This document shows positions 44,001 to 52,563 of a stretch of 64,000 bases of DNA, piece after piece (within the stretch, counting starts at the first letter, position 1; the number at the start of each line of letters is the position of its first letter). The stretch is from Candidatus Bathyarchaeota archaeon (GTDB taxonomy: Archaea > Thermoproteota > Bathyarchaeia > Bathyarchaeales > Bathycorpusculaceae), in contig JAGTQG010000001.1 in assembly GCA_018396875.1 (NCBI GenBank), forward strand, positions 105,528-169,527, written 5' to 3'. The notes under the pieces are model-generated. The model saw only the letters and a program-made list of their open reading frames with translations. It had not been told where the DNA came from and searched no databases. Position numbers and translations under genes: made by a program.

Positions 44001-44480
44001 TTTGAAGGGTTCCACTTTACAGTGCCTGTTTCGAACATAAACATGGGCGTTGAAGAAAGTGCATACAAACGATTCAAAACCATGATGGAAAAACTAAATG
44101 GACAGTTGTTCCTTGCCGAAAAGATTGAAGCGGTGGAGGCAAGAAAAGTTGCCCTAAAAGTTTTAGTTAAACATTTCATCCGCGACATCGCCGGAAACCT
44201 TAGGGCTTTCTCAACACAAGGGTTTCGGTGTAAAGCATGCAACAAGAGGCTCCGCCGTCCACCCCTTAACGGTAAATGCCCCCAGTGCGGTGGAGAGCTT
44301 ACCCTAACCGTTTACAGGGGTGGAATAGAGAAGTACTTGGAAGCTGCGGAGCATATAGTCCGAAAATATGGCCTGCCAAAGTATTACGCCCAGAGAATAG
44401 CCCTTGTGCGGGAGGAGATTAACGCTCTTTTCGAGAACAAGAAGCCGAGGCAGATAAGCCTAACAGACTTCGCCGGGTGA
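41061..44480 (+). CDS. polC: DNA polymerase D large subunit DP2 (catalytic)
   Basis: 1139 aa, the two-barrel catalytic subunit of the archaeal replicative polymerase. The active-site aspartates lie in DCDGDEDA (888-895). The first zinc region (about 645-690) has CPACG, CPACGS and CPRCG/CPVC repeats, and a C-terminal CKAC...CPQC zinc knuckle follows. IYFAGPIRSAGGTDQAL lies near the N-terminal barrel. No intein is inserted at the active site, although inteins are common there. The TTG at 41061 has GGTGGGAG 6 nt upstream; ATG 41073 is the alternative. The C-terminus RQISLTDFAG resembles a PCNA-interacting peptide. Confidence 0.96.
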   Translation: MSIQMSRSYAEYVESLERQLEQLYDISRRAREKGLDPSLKPECEVAKDMADLVEGLVGPKGVAQRIRELSVKLPREELAFKIAEEIVYGRFGHMEPEAAAEQAIRTALAILTEGLTAAPVQGVAQVKIKTNPDHSKYLAIYFAGPIRSAGGTDQALTLVIGDFIRRLLGLDRYKPTEEEIARFIEEIRLYERSVSRFQYHVSDEELAKALRWLPVEVTGTETDPYEVSSYRNLPRIETNRVRGGALRVVNDGIVGRASKVWAIVEKLGIQGWDWLKEIRKMSEKKSAGFMDDVVAGRPIFSFPSRRGGFRLRYGRSRNTGLTAVGIHPATMLVLQGFIAAGTQLRLELPGKGGIALPVDFLEPPIVKLRGGSVVRVSLDNFSEIRDQIEKILFLGDILVSFGDFLYQGKSLAPAGYVEEWWAADLERAIGDKFEGSLERAATEAGTTVERLREFLKDPFVNKPSCKEAVNLALKLGVPLHPAFTPFWANLGSVEDVKLLRAWLLSSQVKVEDGCVYEVVGDLDEGVKRALELICLPHEVSNDKIVVKGDDASSLAFCLGYGRPDIDLSDCGSVLDALTRLSGIKVKNKAPTFVGARMGRPEKAKRREMKPLVHVLFPVGLAGGSQRDIVEAAEKDKASVEIVNLKCPACGVYSLRIKCPACGSETIPEFFCPRCGRSVNGGGSCPVCNVPASPWRKRDVNVRELLEEACNKLGLSQPKVLKGVKGLTNEMKMPEILEKGILRAKYDLSVYKDGTIRFDATNAPLTHFKPAEVGVSVEKLVQLGYRYDIYGSPLTSPDQICELKIQDVVIPVKCAEYFVRVANFLDELLVKVYGLQPYYNVKRIEDLVGHLVIGLAPHTSVGILGRVIGFTNLNVCYAHPVWHSAKRRDCDGDEDALMLALDTLLNFSRKYLPAQIGGIMDAPLLLIPVVNPKEVQRQAHDFDVAREYPLEFYEKTLEKLEAKQVSSLIDLIEYRLGTEAQFEGFHFTVPVSNINMGVEESAYKRFKTMMEKLNGQLFLAEKIEAVEARKVALKVLVKHFIRDIAGNLRAFSTQGFRCKACNKRLRRPPLNGKCPQCGGELTLTVYRGGIEKYLEAAEHIVRKYGLPKYYAQRIALVREEINALFENKKPRQISLTDFAG

Positions 44481-44521
44481 AAATTTTTCTGTAAATTGCC
44501 CTTAAATGGTAGTAGAGAACA

Positions 44522-44785
44522 ATGCCCAGAGAAGGATATCATCCCAACGCTTACTTGACGACCTTTAGAAACGTTAGGCTGGGCTTAAAGGCACGAACAG
44601 CCATACTGAACTTTCTAGAGAAGAATTCAGCAGACGCAAAGGAGATAGCAAAACAGACCGGTTTACCTTACAACGTTACTCTGCATCATTTGAAACTCTT
44701 AGAAGCAAGAGGCATTGTGCAGAGGAAAAGCGGCCGCCCCATTGTTTGGGCGCTCACAGGGCTTGGGCAAAAACGTTTAGGTTAG
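44522..44785 (+). CDS. ArsR-like winged-helix transcriptional regulator
   Basis: 87 aa, a single winged-helix domain. ARTAILNFLEKNSADAKEIAKQTGLPYNVTLHHLKLLEARGIV shows the two helices of the HTH (KEIAKQTG, NVTLHHLKLL), followed by the wing KSGRPIVWAL. No metal-binding cysteines. It starts 42 nt after polD2, could be cotranscribed, and overlaps the MazG gene by 4 bp tail to tail. Confidence 0.82.
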   Translation: MPREGYHPNAYLTTFRNVRLGLKARTAILNFLEKNSADAKEIAKQTGLPYNVTLHHLKLLEARGIVQRKSGRPIVWALTGLGQKRLG

Positions 44786-45084
44786 GGTTTGCCAACTAAA
44801 AAGGGACACTGGCAGGGTATTTGCCCGCATTTTGGACATTTACCATTGTATTTATGGAGGGCCGCCCCCTCAAGGTCTACATTTGTAATGTTTGCCAGCG
44901 AAGCCAGCCACGCGATAACGTCTGCAAACTCGTCTTCCAATGCCTTTCTATCACCGCTTTTCAAGGCTTCGCCCAGTTCGGCAACCTCTTCCACAAGCCA
45001 TTCAAAGGTTTTCTCTACACCTCTCTGCGAATCTCTATGAAAGTATAGACGGTGCATCAACTCTTGAAATTCGGATATGTGCAT
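44782..45084 (-). CDS. MazG-like nucleotide pyrophosphohydrolase
   Basis: 100 aa. The all-alpha NTP pyrophosphatase core has EWLVEEVAELGEAL (the EExxE motif) and LEDEFADVIAWLASLAN (the ExxD motif) that bind Mg. The tail CPKCGQIPCQCPF adds a small zinc knuckle, seen in archaeal members. It probably hydrolyses aberrant dNTPs or NTPs. It is the last gene of a short run glyA-DUF488-mazG on the minus strand. Confidence 0.88.
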   Translation of the reverse strand: MHISEFQELMHRLYFHRDSQRGVEKTFEWLVEEVAELGEALKSGDRKALEDEFADVIAWLASLANITNVDLEGAALHKYNGKCPKCGQIPCQCPFLVGKP

Positions 45085-45117
45085 ATTTCATCCCGCCTTG
45101 CAGAGTCTTGCTTTTCC

Positions 45118-45552
45118 CTAAATCATGTGTATAAGGCTTTGCTGTCCCTTTGCGATTATGTGGATTACTTTCACTCCTTTTCGCTCCAGGTGGGCGGCTA
45201 AGAATCTTCTGTGGCAGTATTTTGGGTTTGTCTCCATGCACATTATGCATGTCCTCTTTTGGGCAGCTATTTCCAGAAGCTTCCTTACGCCTTCCCTGAA
45301 AAGTTTAGTCCGCATATGCCTTTTATAGCCGCCTTTACGGTACCCTCCCAACTCTTTGCCAAGCCAAACGTACTCTATGCCGTTGTCTGGAAGCCACTTC
45401 TCCATTTGTTCCCTTTTGAAGTGCTCAATTTTTGATGTTGGAAAACTGCGGATGTCCACTAAGACTTGGATTCCATGCTCCCTTAACAGTTCAAGAAAAA
45501 TGTTCATAGAGCGGTTGCTGTGGCCTATTGTCCAGACAGTTGTAGTGTCCAA
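45118..45552 (-). CDS. DUF488 family protein
   Basis: 144 aa. Typical DUF488 features are TIGHSNRSMNIFLELL at the start, VDIRSFPTSKIEHF, the GGYRKGGY region and CMETNPKYCHRRFLAAHL near the end. The fold is related to arsenate-reductase-like or nucleotide-binding proteins, but the biochemical role is unknown. TTG start at 45552, 8 nt after glyA, so the two are probably cotranscribed. Confidence 0.85.
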   Translation of the reverse strand: MDTTTVWTIGHSNRSMNIFLELLREHGIQVLVDIRSFPTSKIEHFKREQMEKWLPDNGIEYVWLGKELGGYRKGGYKRHMRTKLFREGVRKLLEIAAQKRTCIMCMETNPKYCHRRFLAAHLERKGVKVIHIIAKGQQSLIHMI

Positions 45553-45560
45553 ATTTGCGC

Positions 45561-46877
45561 CTAGCGGATTTTTATGTACTGGTAGGCTTCTGTTGCATTC
45601 TCGAAGCAGTAATGCACTTTCTGGTAGCTCTTTCTGAACTCCGCTACGTCAATAGCAACTTTTTCCGGTGGCTCCTTATCTATCACTACGCGTTTCATGA
45701 ATTCTGCTATCTCCACCATCTCGGACTCACGCATTCCAAGCCTTGTAACTTCTGAAACGCCAAGCCTTATTCCTCCTGGATGCTGGAAGTGCCTGCCCTC
45801 TTTAATGTCCCATGGTAGAAGATTTCGGTTCACTATTATGTTTGCCTTTTCCAAAGTCTCTTCAATGGTGCCTCCATCGCCATACTTTGTTATGTCTATT
45901 AAGATGACGTGGGATTCCGTGAACCCCTTGTGCTCGGCTAACACGTTGAAGCCCCTTTCGTATAGGGCTTGGGCAAGCGCCTTCGCATTTTTAACCACTT
46001 GACGAGCGTAGTCTCTTCCAAATTCTAAGAGTTCGGCTGCTGCGATGGCTACACCCGCAACCGCGTGCAAATGATGGTTGCTAACCATGCCCGGAAAAGT
46101 AGCTCGCTTAATTTTGTCTGCATATTTTTCCCAAGACAAGACTCCGCCATGTTGCGGTCCGAAAAAGGTTTTGTGGGTGCTGAGACTAACAACGTCGGCT
46201 CCTTCCCTCAGGGGGTCTTGGAAACATTTTCCAGCTATCAGCCCTGCCACGTGGGCGGCGTCATAGCCAACAATTCCGCCCACCGAGTGAATGGTGTCTG
46301 CAAGCTCTTTCACGGGATGTGGGAATGGAAAGACGCTGGCTCCAAACATCACAAGCTTAGGTGGTCTCCCTTCTGCCGCCAGCTTTTCTATCCGCTGTTT
46401 CGCCTTATCCACGTCGATGTTCAACTCTTTATAGTCCAATGGTAAATACTCCACTATTAAGCCATGAACTGCTCCAGCAGTGCCTCCTAACTCCTTCTTT
46501 CCCATGGTTATGTGACCACCGCATGGTATTGACAAAGCCATCATAGTGTCGCCTGGCTCGGTAAAAGCCGTGTAGACAACAAGGTTTGCCACAACGCCTG
46601 ATATTGGTCTAACATCTACGAACTCTGCATCGAAAAGCTTCTTCATCAACTCGATACACTTAAACTCCACCATGTCTATGAAGCGGCAACCGGCATAGAC
46701 ACGTTCCCCCGGCCAGCCTTCGGCGTAGCGGTTTCCGAAATCTGTTGTCAGCGCTTCCCGTACCGCCGGGCTAGGGATGTTTTCGCTTGCAATCAACGGT
46801 ATGCATTCACGGAACCACTCATGATGTTTCTGCAAAAGACTTAACACATAATTGTATTCTTCAAGGGGAGTGGGCAA
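45561..46877 (-). CDS. glyA: Serine hydroxymethyltransferase
   Basis: 438 aa, PLP fold type I. It interconverts serine and glycine with a folate or methanopterin C1 carrier. IASENIPSPAVREAL, RYAEGWPGERVYAGC and the PLP-lysine motif SLSTHKTFFGPQHGG are clear. HHLHAVAGVAIAAAELL and HPGGIRLGVSEVTRLGM follow. The length fits archaeal SHMT. TTG start at 46877 with GAGGTG 7 nt upstream. Divergent from the Sec61-beta gene. Confidence 0.95.
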   Translation of the reverse strand: MPTPLEEYNYVLSLLQKHHEWFRECIPLIASENIPSPAVREALTTDFGNRYAEGWPGERVYAGCRFIDMVEFKCIELMKKLFDAEFVDVRPISGVVANLVVYTAFTEPGDTMMALSIPCGGHITMGKKELGGTAGAVHGLIVEYLPLDYKELNIDVDKAKQRIEKLAAEGRPPKLVMFGASVFPFPHPVKELADTIHSVGGIVGYDAAHVAGLIAGKCFQDPLREGADVVSLSTHKTFFGPQHGGVLSWEKYADKIKRATFPGMVSNHHLHAVAGVAIAAAELLEFGRDYARQVVKNAKALAQALYERGFNVLAEHKGFTESHVILIDITKYGDGGTIEETLEKANIIVNRNLLPWDIKEGRHFQHPGGIRLGVSEVTRLGMRESEMVEIAEFMKRVVIDKEPPEKVAIDVAEFRKSYQKVHYCFENATEAYQYIKIR

Positions 46878-46994
46878 ACAGACACCTCGCTGCTTTTATC
46901 CCAGTCTGAATATAAAACCATTTTGAGTTAAACGCAACATTAATAATGGAGGAAACCCGCTTTCTTTACAGCATAACCCGGTGGAAGTCCTTCA

Positions 46995-47168
46995 ATGAGC
47001 AAGAAGAAGAAAAGCGAGTCTGCACCCATGCCCGCTGCAAGCGCTGGGCTGTTAAGGTTTTTTGAAGAAGAAACTGAAGGAATCAAAGTTAGACCTGAAC
47101 TCCTAATAGTTTTTGCCATCGCCTTGATAGCCGTGTGTATTCTAGCCAGAATATTCTTTCCAGTTTAG
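46995..47168 (+). CDS. secG: Protein translocase subunit Sec61 beta (SecG)
   Basis: 57 aa. A basic MSKKKKSESAPMPAASAGLL head, a conserved middle RFFEEETEGIKVRPELL, and one C-terminal transmembrane helix (IVFAIALIAVCILARIFF). This is the exact archaeal Sec61-beta layout. It completes the heterotrimer with the SecE encoded at 4997. It ends 2 nt before the convergent Sm-like gene. Confidence 0.9.
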   Translation: MSKKKKSESAPMPAASAGLLRFFEEETEGIKVRPELLIVFAIALIAVCILARIFFPV

Positions 47169-47170
47169 AT

Positions 47171-47458
47171 TCAGCGGCGAGAAGGCGGATGTAACACTTC
47201 TATTCTTTGAACAGCGTTTAAGTGTATGAATATTTCGCTACGCTCTTCTCTTGCGGCAACTTGGGGAATCGGCTGGGCTATGGTTGCCCTCAAAATTATG
47301 GCCTCAGCGTCTGAAAGCCAAATTCCCGGTGGTTCACGGGTTACAGCCGCCAAGGTTCCTTCGAAGCCATACGAAGGGTCTAAAATGACTCGAATGCTTT
47401 TGCCAATATTTTTCTCTAACATGTGAAATATTGTCGGTGGAATGTTTTGTTCTGGCAT
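47171..47458 (-). CDS. Sm-like (LSm) family protein
   Basis: About 95 aa. LEKNIGKSIRVILDPSYGFEG matches Sm motif 1 (beta1-beta3), then TLAAVTREPPGIWLSDAEAII, and EIFIHLNAVQRIEVL resembles Sm motif 2. There is a Pro/Arg-rich end. Members form RNA-binding rings. The fit to canonical archaeal Sm1/Sm2 is only partial (long loop 4). ATG 47458 is preferred to GTG 47485, which lacks a ribosome site. Confidence 0.7.
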   Translation of the reverse strand: MPEQNIPPTIFHMLEKNIGKSIRVILDPSYGFEGTLAAVTREPPGIWLSDAEAIILRATIAQPIPQVAAREERSEIFIHLNAVQRIEVLHPPSRR

Positions 47459-47647
47459 GTGTTTCCGCAAAGTGTTAGATTGCACTTGTGGAATAAAACA
47501 GTTGCTGTTCGGCTTAACGTTTGATGTAAATTAAGGAACAACTTAAAAGGAAACTAGTCTCGCTTTATTGGACGCTGCTGTGTTTTGCGACACTTTAATA
47601 TGTTTGAGATTTCGAGATAATGTTCCACAAATAATGGTTGAGTTTCA

Positions 47648-49465
47648 ATGAGCACAAGCGATTCCTTCAACCAGTATCTTGATAAGGCTGTAAGGCATTA
47701 CGCCTCCCTTTTCACACTACCATCCTACAGAAAAAGCCTCGCCTTTTCAGCAGTCGTATGCTTAGCGATGGGTTTGCCCTACACATTTGTTTTTTATCGT
47801 TCCATTCTAGGATTGATTGGTGGTTTGGCTCTTGGTGTTACTTTGTTTACCCTTACCGTTCTCTTAAATTACTTCTTGAGGTTGTGCATTTTTGTAAAAG
47901 ATCCCGTTTATGATTTGAGGCGTATAGCTGCCCTTTCCCTTTCTTGCTGGATTCTATGGTTACCCTTTGTTTTAATTGGTAGTGTTGCCGCAGTCCTTTT
48001 TAACGTCACATGGGCTGTCAAACTTTGTCTTCTCGGTTTTTCCGCTGTTCTGATTTTTCGACTTATTGTGCTTTACGTGACTTCCTCGTCTGGAACTATG
48101 CGTTTTCTGGCAGCGTCCATCATTCCTCCACTCGTGTTTTTGGCTTCCTTCACCTTTCTGTGGCTGGATGTGGCAAGCCTCTTTGGAGTTCTTGTGTTTC
48201 TGCTTTGCGCCTTCTGCACCGCCTTTATCTCGAGTTTTCTTTTTATAGCTCTGTTAAACAATGTTGGCAATAAAGCGGTGGGTTTCCCTTCATTATCAAT
48301 TTTTAGGGCTTTCTTGCTTAACTGGATTGCCGACTTAAACGCTCCTTTTGAAGGGTTTCTTGAAAAGTTGGGTGTCGAACGCAGCCTTGATGTTTCAATT
48401 TTACGATTTAACAAGGGGGATCGCAGCATCTTTGTGATAGTGCCATCTGTACATCCGGGGCCGTTCAAAAACGTTGGAAGTAGTCTTCTGCCCTCTATGC
48501 TAAAAGGTGACATAGAACGGGAATTGGACGGTGTTGCGTGTGTTCCCCTTGGACTGCTTGGGCACGATTATGACTTAACTTCTCAAGTTGAAAGCCAAAA
48601 AATAGTTGAGTATGTCGTTAAATCAGCCGCCACCGTCAAGGCTGACGTGGACAAGGCGACACGGTTTGTCAAAGTTCAGAACGAGTTGGCGACGGTATGC
48701 TGCCAAATCTTTGGAGAGACAGTTCTCTTGACATTATCCTTAGCGCCCAAAACAACTGAGGATCTCCCGCCAGAACTCGGCTTTATCCTTCAAAGAAAAG
48801 CCGAAAAACTTGGTTTGAAAAATTGTGTGTTCGTGAATGCCCACAACAGTATAGATGGAGCAGTCGATTTGAAAGATGCTTTGGATGCTTTGGAAAGTGC
48901 TGCCGCGCTATGTCTGGAAAAAGCAGCGTCGCTTGATAAACTGCCCTTTAAAGTGGGTGCCGCCACTGTGAAACCAAAAGAGTATGGCTTGTCAGACGGC
49001 ATGGGACTTGGCGGCATAACCGTAGTTGTCGTTGAGGTTGGCGGACAGAAAACCGCCTACGTGGTTTTCGACGGGAATAACATGGTTTCCGGACTGCGTG
49101 AAAAAATCTTGTCAGCACTTGTGTCCATGGGGATTCATGATGGGGAGATTCTAACAACAGACACTCATTCAGTGAACGCTGTAACTTTAAATGCTCGGGG
49201 ATACCACCCCATAGGCGAAGTTATGAACCATGAGAAGTTAATTGACTATGTAAATGAGGCAACTCGTGTAGCACTTGCAAGTTTAAGCCCCGCGAAAGTT
49301 GGGTTCCGTTGCATCAAAGTTCCCAGAGTCAAAGTTATTGGAAGGGAAGCCTTGGAAAAACTATGTGTGCTCACAGACGTGGTGATCCAACGGGCTAAAA
49401 AGGCGGCTGCCCTCCTGTTTCCAGCAACTTTCCTACTTCTAATGTTGGTTTTGCTTTGGGTTTAG
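47648..49465 (+). CDS. DUF2070 family membrane protein
   Basis: 605 aa. The N-terminal third has about seven hydrophobic helices. The C-terminal 390 residues form a soluble domain with conserved HPGPFKNVGSS, VNAHNSID and TDTHSVNAVTLNARGYHPIGE, and a last hydrophobic helix closes the protein. The histidines and aspartates in these motifs suggest a metal-dependent hydrolase, but the family has no known function. Archaea only, widely conserved. It precedes the porCDAB operon by 57 nt. Confidence 0.88.
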   Translation: MSTSDSFNQYLDKAVRHYASLFTLPSYRKSLAFSAVVCLAMGLPYTFVFYRSILGLIGGLALGVTLFTLTVLLNYFLRLCIFVKDPVYDLRRIAALSLSCWILWLPFVLIGSVAAVLFNVTWAVKLCLLGFSAVLIFRLIVLYVTSSSGTMRFLAASIIPPLVFLASFTFLWLDVASLFGVLVFLLCAFCTAFISSFLFIALLNNVGNKAVGFPSLSIFRAFLLNWIADLNAPFEGFLEKLGVERSLDVSILRFNKGDRSIFVIVPSVHPGPFKNVGSSLLPSMLKGDIERELDGVACVPLGLLGHDYDLTSQVESQKIVEYVVKSAATVKADVDKATRFVKVQNELATVCCQIFGETVLLTLSLAPKTTEDLPPELGFILQRKAEKLGLKNCVFVNAHNSIDGAVDLKDALDALESAAALCLEKAASLDKLPFKVGAATVKPKEYGLSDGMGLGGITVVVVEVGGQKTAYVVFDGNNMVSGLREKILSALVSMGIHDGEILTTDTHSVNAVTLNARGYHPIGEVMNHEKLIDYVNEATRVALASLSPAKVGFRCIKVPRVKVIGREALEKLCVLTDVVIQRAKKAAALLFPATFLLLMLVLLWV

Positions 49466-49521
49466 GCTAACACTAATAAGCGTGGAGGCTCAACTCTCAA
49501 ACTCCGAGAAGGGTTGAAGTC

Positions 49522-50079
49522 TTGCTTAAAGAAATTAGAATCCACGGTAGGGGTGGACAGGGAGCTGTTACCGCTGCACAATTGTTGGCCCATGCGGCTC
49601 ACCTCGAAGGCAAACATGTGCAAGCTTTTCCCATTTTTGGCGCTGAACGCCGCGGCGCTCCCGTGAAAGCTTTCGCCAGAATAAGCGATAGCCCGATCCT
49701 CCTCCACAGTCAAATATACAATCCGGATTACGTGGTGGTTTTGGACCCGCAGCTCTACAAAATTATAGACGTAGCTGAAGGTTTAAAAAAGGAAGGGGTT
49801 ATTGTTTTGAACACAACGAAACATCCAAGCGAAATTGGCCTTAGCAATTACCGCGTCGCCACGGTTGACGCAACTGGAATAGCTCTTGAACTGGGGCTTC
49901 GCGTGGCTGGGCAACCGATTGTTAACACTTCGATGGTCGGCGCTTTCGCCGGAGCCACGGGAGAAGTCCAATTAGAAAGTGTTTTGAAAGCGATAAAGGA
50001 AAACTGGCGGGGAAGCGCTGGAGAGAAAAACGCTCGCGCAGCAGAGCTTGCCTATCAACGTTTAGTTAAAGGGTGGTGA
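49522..50079 (+). CDS. porC: Pyruvate:ferredoxin oxidoreductase gamma subunit
   Basis: 185 aa. [22 protein letters not shown] is the hallmark of the gamma domain of 2-oxoacid:ferredoxin oxidoreductases, with [17 protein letters not shown] following. It helps bind CoA. TTG start at 49522. First of four tightly linked genes (gamma, delta, alpha, beta), the usual archaeal order. Pyruvate is the likely substrate from the alpha and beta sequences; a 2-ketoisovalerate enzyme is less likely. Confidence 0.95.
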   Translation: MLKEIRIHGRGGQGAVTAAQLLAHAAHLEGKHVQAFPIFGAERRGAPVKAFARISDSPILLHSQIYNPDYVVVLDPQLYKIIDVAEGLKKEGVIVLNTTKHPSEIGLSNYRVATVDATGIALELGLRVAGQPIVNTSMVGAFAGATGEVQLESVLKAIKENWRGSAGEKNARAAELAYQRLVKGW

Positions 50080-50087
50080 AAACCCGT

Positions 50088-50369
50088 ATGAAGATACCTA
50101 AAACTCTCAAAGAGATGCCTCTCACTCCGCTGTCTTTGCCAACCATTGGTAGTATGGGTAAAACTGGCACTTGGCGGACTTTCCGCCCAATAATAGACTA
50201 TTCAAAATGTACCAAATGCACCCTTTGCTGGATTTACTGTCCAGACGCCGCCATAACAAGAAGGGATGACGACTCACCCGAAATAGATTACGAATACTGC
50301 AAGGGATGCGGGATATGCGCAAACGAATGTCCAGTCAAAGCTATCGCCATGAAAAGGGAGGAGGAATAA
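50088..50369 (+). CDS. porD: Pyruvate:ferredoxin oxidoreductase delta subunit (2[4Fe-4S] ferredoxin)
   Basis: 93 aa. Two CxxCxxCxxxC clusters: CTKCTLCWIYCPD and CKGCGICANECPVKAIA. It passes electrons from the TPP site of the beta subunit to external ferredoxin. ATG 50088 is chosen because GGTGGTGA (50072-50079) is then a normal ribosome site; the in-frame GTG at 50073 lies inside that site and overlaps porC. Confidence 0.95.
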   Translation: MKIPKTLKEMPLTPLSLPTIGSMGKTGTWRTFRPIIDYSKCTKCTLCWIYCPDAAITRRDDDSPEIDYEYCKGCGICANECPVKAIAMKREEE

Positions 50370-51548
50370 ATGGCACAAATAGTAATAGACACGGCAAACC
50401 ATATCGCAGGTTACGCTGCAAAAGCTGCCAGAGTAAAAGTAGTAGCGGCCTACCCAATCACTCCGCAGACAACGGTTGTTGAGAAAATAGCCGAGTTTGT
50501 TGAAAATGGGGAAATGGACGCCGAGTACATCCGCGTGGAATCTGAACACAGCGCCATGGCCGCCTGCATAGGCGCAGCAGCCGCCGGCGTTAGAACATTC
50601 ACGGCAACATCTGCCCACGGGTTAGCCTTGATGCATGAGGCTTTGCATTGGGCGTCTGGGGCGCGGTTGCCCATAGTAATGGTGGTTGTTAACCGTGCCA
50701 TGGGGGCACCTTGGAGCATTTGGCCGGACTTCAGCGACTCCTTATCCCAGAGGGACACGGGATGGATTCAGTTTTATTGTGCTGACAACCAAGAAGTTTT
50801 TGACACAATAATCCAAGCGTATAGGCTGTGCGAGGATGAACGGGTTTTCCTGCCTGCCATGGTTTGCCTTGAAGGCTTCATTTTATCGCACACATACATG
50901 CCAGTGAAAATCCATGACCAAGAAGAGATAGATGCCTTTCTGCCACCCTACAAATCTGGATGGACTCTCGACGTAAATAATCCGCTAACCCACGCGAACC
51001 TTGTTTCGCCGGACTGGTATATGGAGTTCCGTTACATGATACAAGAAGCTATGGAAAACGCAAAGCGGCTTATCCCAGAAATCGACAAGGAATATGGAAA
51101 GCGTTTTGGCTTCCAATACGGCGGGCTTATTGAGAAATACCGTTGTGAGGACGCTGAACTAGTAATCTGCACGATGGGCACCATGGGCGCTGAGGCAAAG
51201 ATAGCCGTTGACAACCTTAGACGAGAGGGCTTGAAGGTTGGAGTTGCCCGGGTTAGAGTTTTCCGCCCCTTCCCAGTCGAGGAAATTAGAAAACTCGCCG
51301 AACAAACCCGCATGATTACCACAATAGACCGTCACATATCTTTTGGAATGGAAGGTTTCCTCGCAACAGAGGTTAAAGCTTCCATATACCACATGAAAAA
51401 CAAGCCTCTCGTCGCCGGCTTCATCGCAGGACTTGGCGGGAGAGACGTCACTTTCAAGACAATTGAGAGCATAGCCAAAAAATCCATGAAATGGCTGGAA
51501 AAGGGACGTGTTGAAAAGGAAACTGAATGGGTTGATTTAAAGGAGTGA
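50370..51548 (+). CDS. porA: Pyruvate:ferredoxin oxidoreductase alpha subunit
   Basis: 392 aa. The N-terminal domain has AAYPITPQTTVVEKIAEFV and the active-site region YIRVESEHSAMAACIGAAAAG, including the Glu that activates TPP. ATSAHGLALMHEAL and VNRAMGAPWSIWPDFSDSL mark the pyruvate enzyme. The C-terminal domain shows AKIAVDNLRREGLKVGVARVRVFRPFP. GGGAGGAGG lies directly before the ATG, which abuts the porD stop. Confidence 0.96.
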   Translation: MAQIVIDTANHIAGYAAKAARVKVVAAYPITPQTTVVEKIAEFVENGEMDAEYIRVESEHSAMAACIGAAAAGVRTFTATSAHGLALMHEALHWASGARLPIVMVVVNRAMGAPWSIWPDFSDSLSQRDTGWIQFYCADNQEVFDTIIQAYRLCEDERVFLPAMVCLEGFILSHTYMPVKIHDQEEIDAFLPPYKSGWTLDVNNPLTHANLVSPDWYMEFRYMIQEAMENAKRLIPEIDKEYGKRFGFQYGGLIEKYRCEDAELVICTMGTMGAEAKIAVDNLRREGLKVGVARVRVFRPFPVEEIRKLAEQTRMITTIDRHISFGMEGFLATEVKASIYHMKNKPLVAGFIAGLGGRDVTFKTIESIAKKSMKWLEKGRVEKETEWVDLKE

Positions 51549-51555
51549 ACAAAAT

Positions 51556-52461
51556 ATGGTGACAATAAAAGATCTTCCAAAGGAAGAGTATCTCCTCAAA
51601 GGTCACGCGGCATGTGCTGGATGCGGCCCATCAATAGCCCTACGCCTATTGTTCAAAGCTTTGGGAAACAAGGTTATCATGGTTGTACCCGCATGCTGCA
51701 CCACGGTTATTCAAGGTCCATACCCGTTAACCTGTTTTGCAGTTCCCCTCCAAAACATGTTATTTGAAGCCACTGGGGCCACAGCATCTGGCATCGTGGC
51801 AGCCCTCCGCATCAAGGGCTTAGAAGACATAACTGTTGTAGGTTGGGCGGGTGACGGCGGCACTGTTGACATTGGCATTCAAGCCTTGTCCGGTGCTGCT
51901 GAGCGTGGTACCAACTTCATCTACATATGCTATGATAACGAGGCTTATGGAAACACGGGCCTTCAACGGAGCGGTGCCACGCCCTACGGTGCTTGGACAA
52001 CAACAACGCCCAAAGGCAAAAAAGAGAGGAAGAAGGATATGCCGTTTATCATGGCGGCTCACCGAATTCCCTACGTTGCAACCGCATGTCCATCCTACCC
52101 TATTGATTTAATAAACAAGCTTAGAAAAGCCAGAGAAATCAAGGGCACAAAATACATTCACATTTTGACGCCATGCCCCACTGGCTGGAGATACGACACC
52201 AGTAAAACCATTGAAATTGGGAGGTTAGCTGTTCAAACGGGGGTTTGGGCGCTTTATGAAATTGAGAATGGACGTTTCAAGCTGAATCCGCCAAGCGACC
52301 GGTTGGTTGACAAAACAAAACGTAAACCAGTCAAAGAATACTTGTCAATGCAGGAGAGGTTCCGCCACTTAACAGACGCGGACATTGAAAAAATCCAGAA
52401 ATGGGTGGATGAAGACTGGGAATTCTACCGCACTTTAACAACCCTAGAAAGGTGTATCTAA
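51556..52461 (+). CDS. porB: Pyruvate:ferredoxin oxidoreductase beta subunit
   Basis: 301 aa. TPP-binding motif GWAGDGGTVDIGIQALSGA followed by YDNEAYGNTGLQRSG. CAGCG near the N-terminus and further Cys residues at the VVPACCTT and LTPCPTGW segments bind the proximal [4Fe-4S] cluster. Together the four subunits decarboxylate pyruvate to acetyl-CoA with ferredoxin reduction, an anaerobic route. It starts 7 nt after porA. Confidence 0.96.
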   Translation: MVTIKDLPKEEYLLKGHAACAGCGPSIALRLLFKALGNKVIMVVPACCTTVIQGPYPLTCFAVPLQNMLFEATGATASGIVAALRIKGLEDITVVGWAGDGGTVDIGIQALSGAAERGTNFIYICYDNEAYGNTGLQRSGATPYGAWTTTTPKGKKERKKDMPFIMAAHRIPYVATACPSYPIDLINKLRKAREIKGTKYIHILTPCPTGWRYDTSKTIEIGRLAVQTGVWALYEIENGRFKLNPPSDRLVDKTKRKPVKEYLSMQERFRHLTDADIEKIQKWVDEDWEFYRTLTTLERCI

Positions 52462-52476
52462 CTGTTCAACCTATGG

Positions 52477-52487
52477 AAAAATATATG
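52477..52487 (+). promoter_or_regulatory. TATA-like element for alba
   Basis: AAATATATGAA lies about 80 bp before the alba ATG. It predicts a start near 52508 with a leader of about 55 nt ending in GGGAGGGTG. Confidence 0.35.
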
Positions 52488-52563
52488 AACTCCTCACGAT
52501 TATGGTATAGTCTGTCATTCAGCGTCGAAACAATGCAGTTCAAAAATAGAAGGGAGGGTGGAT

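Noticed and set aside
41061..44480. Possible intein in polymerase D large subunit
   Set aside because: The active-site region around DCDGDEDA is continuous and the protein has normal family length.
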